NCBI RefSeq assembly: GCF_026262505.1
Contig: NC_067208.1
Location: forward strand, 4,659,962-4,723,961
Reading direction: 5' to 3'
Source of the DNA: Trichomonas vaginalis G3
Lineage: Eukaryota; Parabasalia; Trichomonadida; Trichomonadidae
Length of the DNA: 64,000 nt
The position numbers and the translations under genes are program-made. How positions within the stretch are numbered: position 1 is the first letter of the stretch; each line of letters begins with the position of its first letter. Of this stretch, positions 31,249 to 41,730 are shown in pieces. Under the pieces are notes generated by a model. That model was not told the DNA's origin. It was given only the letters and a program-made list of their open reading frames with translations, and did no database searches.

Positions 31249-31429
31249 GAACGTTTATTTTTACAGTAGTAAGGTGAAGTGGTTGGCGGCTTTATAAATA
31301 TTTAAGGTTAAGTTGGTGTTTGTGTTTGTGTTGTAAAATATACGTTAACGGTTTTGTAAAGTGTCAAATTCACAAGTATTGCGTATGGTGGAACGCAGTG
31401 CCTCAGTACACGACTTAGTTATACTAACT
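31249..31429. repeat. Right terminal region of Polinton B
   Basis: Inverted copy of 11395-11575. It ends CTTAGTTATACTAACT, followed by the target duplication ACTTT at 31430-31434. Confidence 0.85.
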
Positions 31430-31790
31430 ACTTTTTAAATTGTCTGCATTCGGGTATATGTTCCTTTTGTAAATCTTCGGAAACTGAACTGTTCTCAATT
31501 TTAACTAAATAACGTGCTTGACAAGAATGATCGATGCAACGGTAGTAACGTTCAATATTATTTGAATTAATAATATTTGTATGATCATGCGAATAAAGCA
31601 TATCTTTGCGAACAATTGTATCAGGATATTTTCCAGTAACTGCGGGAATATTTTTAACTGCAATATAACTAAAATATCTTCTGACAGCTTTAGATTCATT
31701 TTCGGCGTATTTAATATTAAAATATTGAAGAACTTGTTTGATTATATTCGTTTTTTCATCTCTCGACGTTGATTTTTGGTATTTATCAGA
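31430..31790 (-). pseudogene. FLYWCH-like zinc-finger gene, second piece
   Basis: Minus-strand coding sequence between the MULE and Polinton B, about 120 codons. It includes RYYRCIDHSCQARYLVK and a later EHIPEC, giving C-x4-C and a following H/C pair. This fits the FLYWCH/WRKY-GCM1 type of zinc finger that opens many MULE transposases and occurs in some host proteins. It joins in frame at one side to the start piece (37045-37128) and at the other to the piece at 11192-11394. The gene is therefore interrupted by at least three insertions. It may be a transposase gene or a host DNA-binding gene. The long frame that seems to start at 31922 begins inside the MULE end and is not the true start. 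Confidence 0.75.
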
Positions 31791-32578
31791 GAGATATAAA
31801 AATTGCTCACATTTGCTCACATTTTGGCACTTTTTTGTACGTTTGTCAAAAAATTGTGAGGAAGATCTCACAAAAATAGTCAAAATGTGAGCAAATTTTG
31901 AGAAGTGCTCACATTTTGACATACGATTATTTTCATACGTTTTTTTGATGAATTCTAATAAAACTTCATTACCACTTTCAGAACGAAGCGTAACTTTTCA
32001 GCACGTAACGCTCTATCATGTGTAGTGACATATTATTCAAAAAAACTCAGATTGCTTATCTTATAATAACAATTTCATTAGAAAAAATGCACGATTTCAC
32101 GCTAAAACTTTGAAGCAATTCTTAAATTCGGATAAAAAATCGATATGTATTACACTTTAAACTTCAAAAAATGGTTCAAAATTTAGACTTAGTTTATCTT
32201 AACAATATAGCAGATTTTAAGCCGAACAAGTAGGAGTAATAGAAATAGCTCTTGAAAATAATTACAATTAGTAATATGTAAGTCAAAGTTCGAGTATTCT
32301 AATAAATAAACGTTCCGGATTTTCTTTACTACAAGAATCAATACTTAATATATAGAAGCAACAGTAAAAACTTATTAGAGATTCAAAAAGAAAGTTGACT
32401 AAAGAGAATCTTTTTATATAAGTAATTTTATTTTTTTGAAATACGAGATCGAATAAACATGTATTTTATTTTATTACTATAATAATACGTTTTTACATAG
32501 TAAGAAAGTTTAGAGACTGAAATGAAATTAAAAATTGAGAAAAAAATAAAGCTTTTCTATAAAAATTCATATTAATAT
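31791..32578. repeat. Left terminal inverted repeat of the MULE
   Basis: 788 bases, inverted at 36257-37044. The outer part has several GCTCACATTT/AAATGTGAGC copies within the first 150 bases, possible transposase-binding sites. Confidence 0.85.
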
Positions 32579-33134
32579 TTATTTGATTGAGTTTATAGAT
32601 CCGTATTTTTCCCAAGTGAGCGGGGTATCTCCAATCCCAGCCCTATCGTCCTCCCAGTGTCAGTTTTCAATATAAAATCCAAATTTTTTTTGAAAATAAA
32701 AATTTCGAGAAATTTTTCTGATTTTTTTCTTTGATTTCAATAATTCAAAATAAATTTGGGAGTAAAAAGACACTATTTAATGAAATTCATATGAGTGAAT
32801 GTGGATAAATACTCTCAAAACATACAATTTATATATTTTTTCTTTATATTATCAACTAATTAGTGATAATTTTTTTTGAATCAGATTTTTTTCATTAAAA
32901 ACATAATATATAACACAACAATGATGCACACATACGTATCTACACATCAAAATATAAAGCTTGTTTTGGTCTGGGCATCCCAACCCAAAATTCTTAAAAA
33001 ATTGAATAAAATTGAATACTTGGGGCTGGGATACCCATCCCAAAACCGAATTGAATTTTTTGAATTAAAGAATATATTTATGTATTTATAATATACATGT
33101 GATGTCTATAAAAAATACTAAATTCTAAAAAAAA

Positions 33135-33915
33135 ATTCAATTTATTCAAAACGTATACTAAGTGATCACTTCATTAGTAGGACCAGCAATCCTACTAAAT
33201 GGTGAGAACGCCACTAACTAAAAAGGGAGTCCTTGGAGCTCTTGATCTCTTGTCAGTAGAGTTCATAATGAGGCATGGCATCTACTGATTAGAGATCAGA
33301 GCAATCCTACCTTACCTTCAGGAGCTACAAAGCTCCTAATCGTTACGAGAGGGAGCCTTGGAGCTCCTGAAGCTCATCAGCAGAGGCTATTTACCATTTG
33401 GGCCTCTTCTGATGAAAGATGCGAAACACGTCTACGAACCAGGAGCTTCAAAGCTCCTAATCCTTACTAAAGGGAGCTTTGGAGCTCCTGAGTCTCCATC
33501 AACAGAGTCCCAGATGGTAAATGTCCTTTTCTGATGAAAGATGCGAAACACATCTACGAACCAGGAGCTCCAAAGCTCCTAATCCTTACGAAAGGGAGCT
33601 TTGGAGCTCCTGAAACTCCTTTTACTATAAAATAGGACAGTTTTCTTCTGAGGTTCTCATCAAATCTAAGACTTCAGAAGAAAGCTGTCCTATCAATGTA
33701 TACTTACACTCTCATGGACTACAAGTGTACAATTTTAAGGCAGAGATTATCCGAGGCCTCTCATCAAATGAGGGACCTCGGATAATCTCTACCTTAAGTA
33801 GTCAAATAACTTTTCTCACTATTTAGGAACAAAAGAACAAGAGTTGGAGTACTTTAAGGCAAGATTCTTCCGAAATCTCTCATCGAATGAGAGACTTCGG
33901 AAGGACCTTGCCAAA
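33135..33915. repeat. Array of about eight hairpins inside the MULE
   Basis: Consecutive inverted repeats. Three are GGAGCT-type stems (33319-33369, 33441-33489, about 33562-33612; e.g. AGGAGCTCCAAAGCTCC pairing with GGAGCTTTGGAGCTCCT). Others are stems of 15-20 bp around TGATCTCTTGTCAGTAGA and GGACAG(T/C)TTTCTTCTGA. The last two (33735-33797 and 33858-33912) have conserved loops of the form TCTCATCRAATGAGRGA. Not coding. Confidence 0.8.
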
Positions 33916-34354
33916 TCCTTGAACGCCAATATCCTTGGAACTGAGCTAGAACCAGGGAGAAGTAGCATACTATAGAGCACGATGGTAATCTCGGAAATGC
34001 TTATATCGCCCCAAGCACAATATTTAAGAAGTCTAACTCATATATACAAGAAGTCAGGCTGAATAGATATTGTGCATATGGTTTGCAGAACTCTCATGAT
34101 ATTTAAAATTCATGTTATCCCAAAAAAGGTGACACTTTGGGTGTATCGTCCATCCCAGGGATGCAAAAATCAGATCACCTTGGATCTATAATTGAGTTAA
34201 AGTTATCCAATTTATTTGGTTCAGTTTAAAATTATTTGTATTTAAAATATTTTAGAAATATTTACAATAATATTCATATAATTATCGATTAAATCGTTGC
34301 AGAAAGTAAAATGATATAATTTGCTATATTTAGAATTTAAGAAATTTTAAATGA

Positions 34355-34545
34355 AATTTGGAATGATGTTTCCAGTTGTAGATGTGTTAAGCAAAGAGAG
34401 ATAATGATAGTTTCTTGAGTTTTGAGTTAAGCTTGTTGTAGATGAGAGAGAAATTTTGACGAGACTGAGGAACTTCATTTGGAATGATGTTTCCAGTTGT
34501 AGATGTGTTAAGCAAAGAGAGATAATGATAGTTTCTTGAGTTTTT
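34355..34545. repeat. Direct repeat of about 70 bases inside the MULE
   Basis: Two copies starting at 34355 and 34477 share ATTTGGAATGATGTTTCCAG through GATAATGATAGTTTCTTGAG almost exactly. Not coding. Confidence 0.8.
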
Positions 34546-34632
34546 GCAATTAACCATCCTCAATGACTATTGTTTTAATATAATTTTTAAATTTTTTAAA
34601 ACTGACATTTTAGTTGTATATTTTTTCTAACA

Positions 34633-36212
34633 AAGGTACATTCACTAGGCGATAACAGTAAAATGGGATGAAAATATGATAAATAGCATCCCTATATAGT
34701 GCCAAACAATATTTATACGGGCCAAAAAAATTTGGCTAGAGATTTGGCGAGTTATAAAACTTAGAAAATTGAGAGGGATTTTTATTTTTGAATTTTTTTT
34801 GGAAAGTTAAAATTGCGATTAAAAATCGATTTCCAGGAGAACTAAGCATCTCATCATATATTTAAATCGATAAAAATATTAATAATAGTTGAATAGTATA
34901 ACAACGTGAAATTATGGCTGAATCTACAGAAAAAATGAACATATTTGACATTTTTGAAAATTCATACGTTAGATGGTGACAGACTCATAAACTATACTTT
35001 AGCTAAGATTGATATATGGTTTCAACAACACATGGTTAAAATTGTAAAAATATTTTAGATTTCAAAAAGATATATATGGTAATATAATGGAACAAAGTCA
35101 AAAATAGCATGTTAAATATGTTATAATTAACTTTTTATTAGATCCAATAGTAGATATCGAATGGTTTCCAGCTTTATGGTTAAATATTTTCTTTTCGAGC
35201 TTCTCTTTAACTGTTGTATTAAGGTTGTAAATTTTTGATGCTAGAAACTATGGAATCTTCTTTGCTGCTGCATTTTTCTTGAGAGTTCTTGCAATTTCGA
35301 ATAGATCTGCGCATTGTATGAAATTGAGGCTTTAAAATATCTTGAAAACAGAATAGGACTGCTTTTCCAAAGGAATGCTTACTTGTAAATCAGAGAGTTT
35401 CAAAATTGAGAGCAAGATTATCATCATAACTTTCGATTTTGCTGCGAAAAAGGAAGACAAGTAATTAACAAATCATTTACTGTTGTTCATCAAAAGAAGA
35501 AAACTTTGATAACAACTAATGATGATAAAATCAAGCTATCTTTTAATATTTTAAATTGATAAGACATTCAAAATATTTGAATGGTTTAAAATATTTTCTT
35601 TTAATTTCTATAAGATATTATCATGATTATATAATAAAATTTAAATTTTTATTCAAAAAGGCAATATTTCAAACTTTTAATTTCAAAAATCTTAATTCTG
35701 CAATAAGTGTATTTAATTGTAGCAAATTTAATGATCCTTCGTCATGCTTAGCAATTTGGAACTCATAAATTAATGATTTCTTCAAGTAAAATTCTGCATT
35801 ATTTCAAAAGTCAATAATTCTCTAGTAACTTTTCTTCAAACCCTAACCATTATATTATATGTATAATGGAGAATAATTGCAAAGAAAGATAGCCGAATTT
35901 ACTGGGTAGTTCTTGTGATGCGAAATAATTGCAAATTAACACATAGTTTTAACAGCATCAATCTCTTTTTGCTCTCATTTAAATGCATTCGCACACTTTA
36001 ATTTTGAAATATAAGAGTTTTGGAAATTATCAAATTTATCTGCTCAAATACTATAGATCTTCATAAGTGTTAATAGAATCACCAGCCTTACATATAGTGT
36101 TTAATATAATGATGCACATCATACTGGGATTTATTCCTTATTCATCTAGTTATTATAAGATTTACAACCCCATGAAAATTTAAAATTTTGTCAAAAATAG
36201 TGAATGTACCTT
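34633..36212. mobile_element. Nested transposon with 10-bp target duplication
   Basis: A 1.58-kb element with AAGGTACATTCACTA inverted ends (15 bases) and a 10-bp target duplication, TTTTCTAACA, at 34623-34632 and 36213-36222. The inside is AT-rich and holds no convincing gene. The duplication length fits a MULE-like family different from the host MULE. It must have entered after the outer element formed. Confidence 0.75.
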
Positions 36213-36256
36213 TTTTCTAACACAACTATCAATAAATTGTAATATCATTATACTAT

Positions 36257-37044
36257 ATATTAATATGAATTTTTATAGAAAAGCTTTATTTTTTTCTCAA
36301 TTTTTAATTTCATTTCAGTCTCTAAACTTTCTTACTATGTAAAAACGTATTATTATAGTAATAAAATAAAATACATGTTTATTCGATCTCGTATTTCAAA
36401 AAAATAAAATTACTTATATAAAAAGATTCTCTTTAGTCAACTTTCTTTTTGAATCTCTAATAAGTTTTTACTGTTGCTTCTATATATTAAGTATTGATTC
36501 TTGTAGTAAAGAAAATCCGGAACGTTTATTTATTAGAATACTCGAACTTTGACTTACATATTACTAATTGTAATTATTTTCAAGAGCTATTTCTATTACT
36601 CCTACTTGTTCGGCTTAAAATCTGCTATATTGTTAAGATAAACTAAGTCTAAATTTTGAACCATTTTTTGAAGTTTAAAGTGTAATACATATCGATTTTT
36701 TATCCGAATTTAAGAATTGCTTCAAAGTTTTAGCGTGAAATCGTGCATTTTTTCTAATGAAATTGTTATTATAAGATAAGCAATCTGAGTTTTTTTGAAT
36801 AATATGTCACTACACATGATAGAGCGTTACGTGCTGAAAAGTTACGCTTCGTTCTGAAAGTGGTAATGAAGTTTTATTAGAATTCATCAAAAAAACGTAT
36901 GAAAATAATCGTATGTCAAAATGTGAGCACTTCTCAAAATTTGCTCACATTTTGACTATTTTTGTGAGATCTTCCTCACAATTTTTTGACAAACGTACAA
37001 AAAAGTGCCAAAATGTGAGCAAATGTGAGCAATTTTTATATCTC
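36257..37044. repeat. Right terminal inverted repeat of the MULE
   Basis: Inverted copy of 31791-32578. The short frame beginning at 36913 is part of this end and is not a gene. Confidence 0.85.
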
Positions 37045-37128
37045 TTTATCAGATTGTTCCCTGATAAATATTTTATTTTCGTCTGTAAAGTTTGCTCTTT
37101 TTTGATTAAATATAGATGATTTTCCCAT
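37045..37128 (-). pseudogene. FLYWCH-like gene, start piece
   Basis: From an ATG at 37128 the minus strand encodes MGKSSIFNQKRANFTDENK and a few more residues up to the MULE. It then continues in frame with DKYQKSTSRDEK at 31790 once the MULE and one copy of its 9-bp duplication are left out. An initiator-like TTTCATTTTTT lies 7-12 bases before the ATG, which supports this as the true start. The gene was intact when the MULE landed in codon 28 or so. Confidence 0.75.
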
Positions 37129-37134
37129 TAAAAA

Positions 37135-37139
37135 ATGAA
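37135..37139 (-). promoter_or_regulatory. Initiator (TCATT) of the FLYWCH-like gene
   Basis: On the minus strand TCATT fits the trichomonad initiator TCA(Y)(W), about 8 bases before the ATG at 37128. The short spacing is usual for this group. Confidence 0.55.
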
Positions 37140-37183
37140 ATGATGCAAAATTTACGAAAACCGTTCGAAAATTGAATCAAAAA

Positions 37184-37415
37184 TGAAAAGTAATACTTAA
37201 ATGAGTAATTCTTTGAGATATTGGTCTTAGATTGAATGTAGCGTCATTCTTATATAGAATATATATTCATATCATCGGAAATATGATAAAAAGCATATAA
37301 TAAATGTCAAAAAAGTGAACAAATAAGCAAAGATATTTTTTAAAAAACAATGAAAAGTAATACTTAAATGAGGAATTCTTTGAGATATTGGTCTTAGATT
37401 GAATGTAGCGTCACA
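37184..37415. repeat. Duplicated segment of about 65 bases between divergent genes
   Basis: Two copies, near 37184 and 37350, share ATGAAAAGTAATACTTAAAT, then AATTCTTTGAGATATTGGTC and TTAGATTGAATGTAGCGTCA, with one or two differences. They lie in the gap between the divergent FLYWCH-like gene and the gene at 37463. They may be duplicated regulatory sequence. Confidence 0.75.
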
Positions 37416-37449
37416 AATTTCACAAATATAATTTACTATACAATTTTAT

Positions 37450-37454
37450 TCATT
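37450..37454 (+). promoter_or_regulatory. Initiator (TCATT) of the gene at 37463
   Basis: TATTCATTTTTTT has TCATT with the A 11 bases before the ATG, matching the trichomonad initiator pattern TCA(Y)(W). Confidence 0.55.
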
Positions 37455-37462
37455 TTTTTAAA

Positions 37463-38562
37463 ATGGCTGACGACAGTCTGTATCAACTAACTCAACTAGT
37501 CAAGCATAATGATTATTCTTCGGATTCATTAAATCAACTTTATCAATGCATAAGTACAATGACAGAAAGATCAATTGGATGCTTGAATTGGGATAAATTT
37601 TTCAAAAAAATCACAGTGACTGATGAAGTTCTTTTACATTTTTTAGCATCCGTTTTAAACATTGAAAAGATATCAGAATGTTTCAAGGATTCTATTTTTT
37701 ATCACAATATTAATCTTGAAAAATTCAGTAATTTAACTGAAACAGAACAAACAAACAATTTTAAATTCCTACAAAGCGGATAAATTTACATATCATAATG
37801 TGCTCACAAATTGTAAAATCAAATGGAACAATTTATCCCAACTTTAGTTAATATTGCAAATCAATATTGCCATTTTTAGATGAAGAAAAGCAAATATATA
37901 TATTTACTGAAATAACTGGCAATTATCAAATTTTGAAATTTCAGTTGCAAACTTGTTACTTTTTTATGAAAACAATGAAGAAAAAATTAAGCAACTGTTT
38001 TAATTTAACATTGTTCCAGCAAATTTATTCCAAAAATGGAATCGAGCAAATGATATTTTTTGCTGCAAATACAATTTGTTGCAATAACACTTCTATCAAT
38101 TTTTTACAATCTCCTTGAAATTGAAGAAATGAATCCATTTGATTTTTTTTTCTCAATTCAATATAAAGAGATATTAAATTGCGAAGATTTTCCAAAAGTT
38201 ACAGAAGTAATCACAGGTTTAATCTCAGCTTCAAATATTAATGCTATTATGCGAATTTGCCAAAAAAATTTGGATAAAATTACATTTTATAAATGTAATT
38301 ATTGCCATATTACCTCAATATGGAATTTTATCACAAAGCAGCAATAATTCTTCCTGATGAAGATTTATTAATCAAATTATTAAAATTCATAGAAAAAACA
38401 GAAAAAGCAACAGATGAATTATTCGAACCGGAGAATGATTTGGGCTTTCTATGAATATTTAAATTCGATTTTCTCAGATATTACATCTGCGAGAAATAAG
38501 CAATTTCTCTTGGAATTTCTAAATACCCATGAAGATGACTTCACTTATGATCAAACATTGTG
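37463..38562 (+). pseudogene. Decayed host gene, family not recognised
   Basis: The frame opens MADDSLYQLTQLVKHNDYSS at an ATG with a good initiator and runs 106 codons. Coding-like sequence then continues in other frames (DKFTYHNVLTNCKIKWNN from about 37775, then LPFLDEEKQIYIF near 37870, IEEMNPFDFFFSIQYKEILN near 38120, and a helical stretch to about 38560). So it carries several frameshifts and stops. The protein is helical, Leu/Asn/Lys-rich and has no membrane span. The style resembles the N-terminal region of large trichomonad multigene families, some with ankyrin repeats, but no repeat is visible. Confidence 0.6.
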
Positions 38563-39338
38563 AGGTCATTTTGATCAACAAATTAATTGAAATTCCGATC
38601 AAAAAAAATTCACAAATTGGATCAAAAAAAATCGAATCTCAAGTTAAAAATAAAAAATTTCTACATTTTTATCAAATTTAGATTTTTTTTTCAAATCATG
38701 CGAATTGATTGAATAATTGCATATTTTATCCCATGCATCTAGAAGTATGTGTAATATTTTTGCTTTCATCAAGAAATTGTCGAATTTGATCTTAATTTTT
38801 TTTGAAAAATATACTTTTAGAAAAAGAAATAGTGATTGAATAGCTGCCCATGCTGTAAAAGGGTTATTTTTACAAGTAAAAAAATTGTTATTTTTCGAGC
38901 AAGTCGAGGCTTTTTTACCATCTTATTTTTGAAAAATTTACGAAAAATTATATCTGAAAAAACGCTTCATTTTGATATCTTACAATGATAAAATACCAAT
39001 GTTGCTGGGATATAATAGCTACACCTGGACATCTACTACATTAATGCGTATGACAGGTAAAGTTGATTTCAAAAGTATAGCCTGGAAAGATTACAATAAA
39101 TCAACGATAATTCAAAAAAATTTCTTATAAGTTAACATAATAAAAATTTAATTTTTATATTGCTTGTATTATACTTAAGTATATAATATATTTAAATCTT
39201 AGAATGAAAATTCGGGATGCCCTAGCTATTCAATTTTCCCTTAGGACGCCCATAAACCTCTCAAAAATGTGATGTAAATATCACAATTTTGAGAAATTTA
39301 CACTAGGACGCCTTAGGACGCCAACCCCCTTTTTTACC
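38563..39338. other. AT-rich intergenic sequence
   Basis: No gene is seen. Near its end is a short direct repeat, TTAGGACGCC, at about 39240, 39303 and 39313, beside a small inverted repeat (CTCAAAAATGTGATGT/ATATCACAATTTTGAG). Confidence 0.5.
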
Positions 39339-40888
39339 ATTTAATTCCTAGAAAAACTTAGGAATTAATGATTGGAAATAGGTCAAAAAATTCCTAATAT
39401 AAAATTCATACTTATAATAAAATCAAAATTCGAAAATATCTATTTTTCAAAACACGCATCCAGAAGCAAAAAAAATTCGAAAAAATCATGTTCTTATAAA
39501 ACTCGCTGATTTTGCAATTTTTATGTGGTTTGAAGTGATAGAATATATTATCATCTTATTAAAACATATACTTCATTGTTACATTCACAAAATATTAATC
39601 AGAACACTAGGAAAAGTGGATTTTCGGGAAAAGACGATAACGATTATTTGCAAATCGCCTCTCAATTTTGAGAGACTTTCAATTTTTACAGTGGACCCTT
39701 AAATATCTGGATCACTCACTGATACGATGAATTAAACGATAAAAATAATACAAACTCAACTAAGTTTCCTGTCTTTCAACCAAAAAATATTATGCAATTT
39801 AAATTAAATTGTTTATTCAAATATAAAACAAAGATGAAATAATTACAGTTATCATAAATTTTATGAATAACTCTGTAATTGGTTCAGATTTTCGTAAAAA
39901 TATTTTTATTAAAATCGATAAGAATATGTTTACCTACTATCATCACATATCTATAAACAAGAGTAGAGTGATTTTTATCATCGAAACTTTTTAAAAGCTG
40001 CAAGCTGGAAGTAAAAATCTTGTTTTTTTTTCTGAGTTAGTTGTAGAACTATTGATGTACGAGTTATCATTGTGATGTAGAAGGATGTCAATGTACTGAC
40101 TGAAGGATATGAAGTGAATTGAATTTCATTGAATTTCAATTTGATCAAATTTGTTGAAATTATATGAATGTGTCAACATCTGTATCACTCTCCTTCACTT
40201 CTTCCCTATTTTTTCGAGAACGAAGCTAGCTCAGCTTTCGCTGAGCGAATTGACACTTTTGATGCCCTAAACGTACATACTCTCAAATTTATCGAAAAAA
40301 ATAATACTACCTAAACTCGTATATTCTTATTTTAAATATGATATTATCCTTAGATTCCACACTAGAATATATTTAAATCAACTTTTAAAAAAGTTCGAAT
40401 CCTGCGCGTCTCACTTTTTAAATTTTCCAAAAGGAAAATTATATTCTCCTAAAATGAAAACAATTTTCCGAATTGACATCCTTAGACCTCCAAATTTTTT
40501 ATTGGAAATTTATTGATGTCGATTTTAAGGGTCCACTGTAAAAATTGAAAGTCTCTCAAAATTGAGAGGCGATTTGCAAATAATCGTTATCGTCTTTTCC
40601 CGAAAATCCACTTTTCCTAGTGTTCTGATTAATATTTTGTGAATGTAACAATGAAGTATATGTTTTAATAAGATGATAATATATTCTATCACTTCAAACC
40701 ACATAAAAATTGCAAAATCAGCGAGTTTTATAAGAACATGATTTTTTCGAATTTTTTTTGCTTCTGGATGCGTGTTTTGAAAAATAGATATTTTCGAATT
40801 TTGATTTTATTATAAGTATGAATTTTATATTAGGAATTTTTTGACCTATTTCCAATCATTAATTCCTAAGTTTTTCTAGGAATTAAAT
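39339..40888. repeat. Inverted repeat with 350-bp arms around a mariner-like element
   Basis: Arms 39339-39688 and 40539-40888 are near-perfect inverted copies, starting ATTTAATTCCTAGAAAAAC. They meet the ends of the central element symmetrically, so the pairing continues about 15 bases into it. No target duplication is seen outside the arms. Confidence 0.8.
39689..40538. mobile_element. Mariner-like non-autonomous element
   Basis: An 850-base segment with CAGTGGACCCTTAAA inverted ends and TA on both sides (39687-39688, 40539-40540), as expected for Tc1/mariner insertions. No transposase frame is present. A single matching end, TACAGTGGACCCTTAA, also lies at 41612-41627 without a partner nearby. 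Confidence 0.6.
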
Positions 40889-41730
40889 TGAGAAGAAATT
40901 AGGAAATTCGCTTTAATGCCATTACATCCTAATATTGTGATGCATGTAGTTTATATTTATTGAGGCTAATGTCGGAATATCGTGCATTTTATAAAAAATT
41001 CAAAGGATTGACAATTGGATAGCACAAATTTAATTCTCCAGACAAAGTATTATTGTTTATATATTCAAAACATTATCCTTAGTTTTGAAATGTTGGCAAA
41101 AAATTTTCGTGCTATTTTTTGTGTTTCAGCATAAATTATGTATTTACTTATGAAAGATAAGCATTTTATTCATTATCATAAAGATATACCAAAACAAATT
41201 GATAAAATTTAAAAAAATGTGTATTTTAGTGGGTATTATTCTGGCCAATGCCCATTTTTAAACGATTTAATATTGACCATATCAATAGCCGACTCAATGT
41301 AAAAATTTAGATATTATTTTTTTCATTATTCAAACTTTGATAAATTTTAGTATAATGAATGATTTTGTTTCGGGTATGATACAGAAATGAAAAGCTTGAT
41401 TAATATCATTTTGCATTTTTTCAAGAATGTTAGAGTACATCTACATTAAAAAATCGGATTCGAATTGCGATACTGCATCAAATTGTTGCACATCTGATAA
41501 GGATCTCAAAAGAGTAAAGTTAATTTTTTTGTGTTTTTTTAAGTTTTGGGCCTTAGTAAAAACACCATCTTGAGCAATATTTTTGGGACGACGATAGGCC
41601 TTATTTGGCCTTACAGTGGACCCTTAATTTGAGATATGAAATTAAACTGAAACTTTATCACATACTAATTTTGTGATTTTTAAGCTTTGAATATGCATTT
41701 TTATGAATGATTCAATGAATATTTAACCGT
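40889..41730. other. AT-rich intergenic sequence with a lone mariner end
   Basis: No gene is seen. TACAGTGGACCCTTAA at 41612 matches the ends of the element at 39689. TTAACCGT at 41723-41730 is the left target duplication of the next element. Confidence 0.5.

Larger units (their letters stand above)
11395..31429. mobile_element. Polinton B: palindromic, polymerase- and capsid-less element
   Basis: A 20-kb element with AGTTAG...CTAACT ends and a 5-bp target duplication, ACTTT, at 11390-11394 and 31430-31434. The left arm (11395-20322) and right arm (20719-31429) are inverted copies. Between about 12,990 and 28,050 they mirror each other exactly about coordinate sum 41041. Each arm has the terminal region, the stand-alone HNH-tail gene, the 78-aa gene, an SF3 helicase, an HNH endonuclease and about 3.8 kb of 25-bp repeats. 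The arms differ by a 126-base repeat expansion on the left, a transposon in the right arm and at least one synonymous change. It has no polymerase, integrase, capsid or ATPase gene, so it looks whole at its ends but non-autonomous. Confidence 0.9.
31791..37044. mobile_element. MULE-like transposon with 788-bp inverted ends
   Basis: A 5.25-kb element with GAGATATAAAAATTGCTCAC ends. A perfect 9-bp target duplication, TTTATCAGA, lies at 31782-31790 and 37045-37053. The terminal inverted repeats are 788 bases each (31791-32578 and 36257-37044) and look identical by eye, so the insertion or its correction is recent. Long inverted repeats with a 9-bp duplication are typical of Mutator-like elements. 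No transposase is seen inside; instead it holds a hairpin array, a direct repeat and another inserted element. It is therefore non-autonomous. Confidence 0.85.

Noticed and set aside
11395-31429. Assembly artefact as the cause of the palindrome
   Set aside because: Not fully excluded, but the arms differ by a 126-base expansion, a 1.97-kb insert and at least one synonymous change, and both outer ends have the same 5-bp duplication in a host gene that reads on.
31791-31922. Start of the FLYWCH-like gene at 31922
   Set aside because: These codons lie in the terminal repeat of the MULE and recur at 36913. The gene continues instead to a start at 37128 with an initiator.
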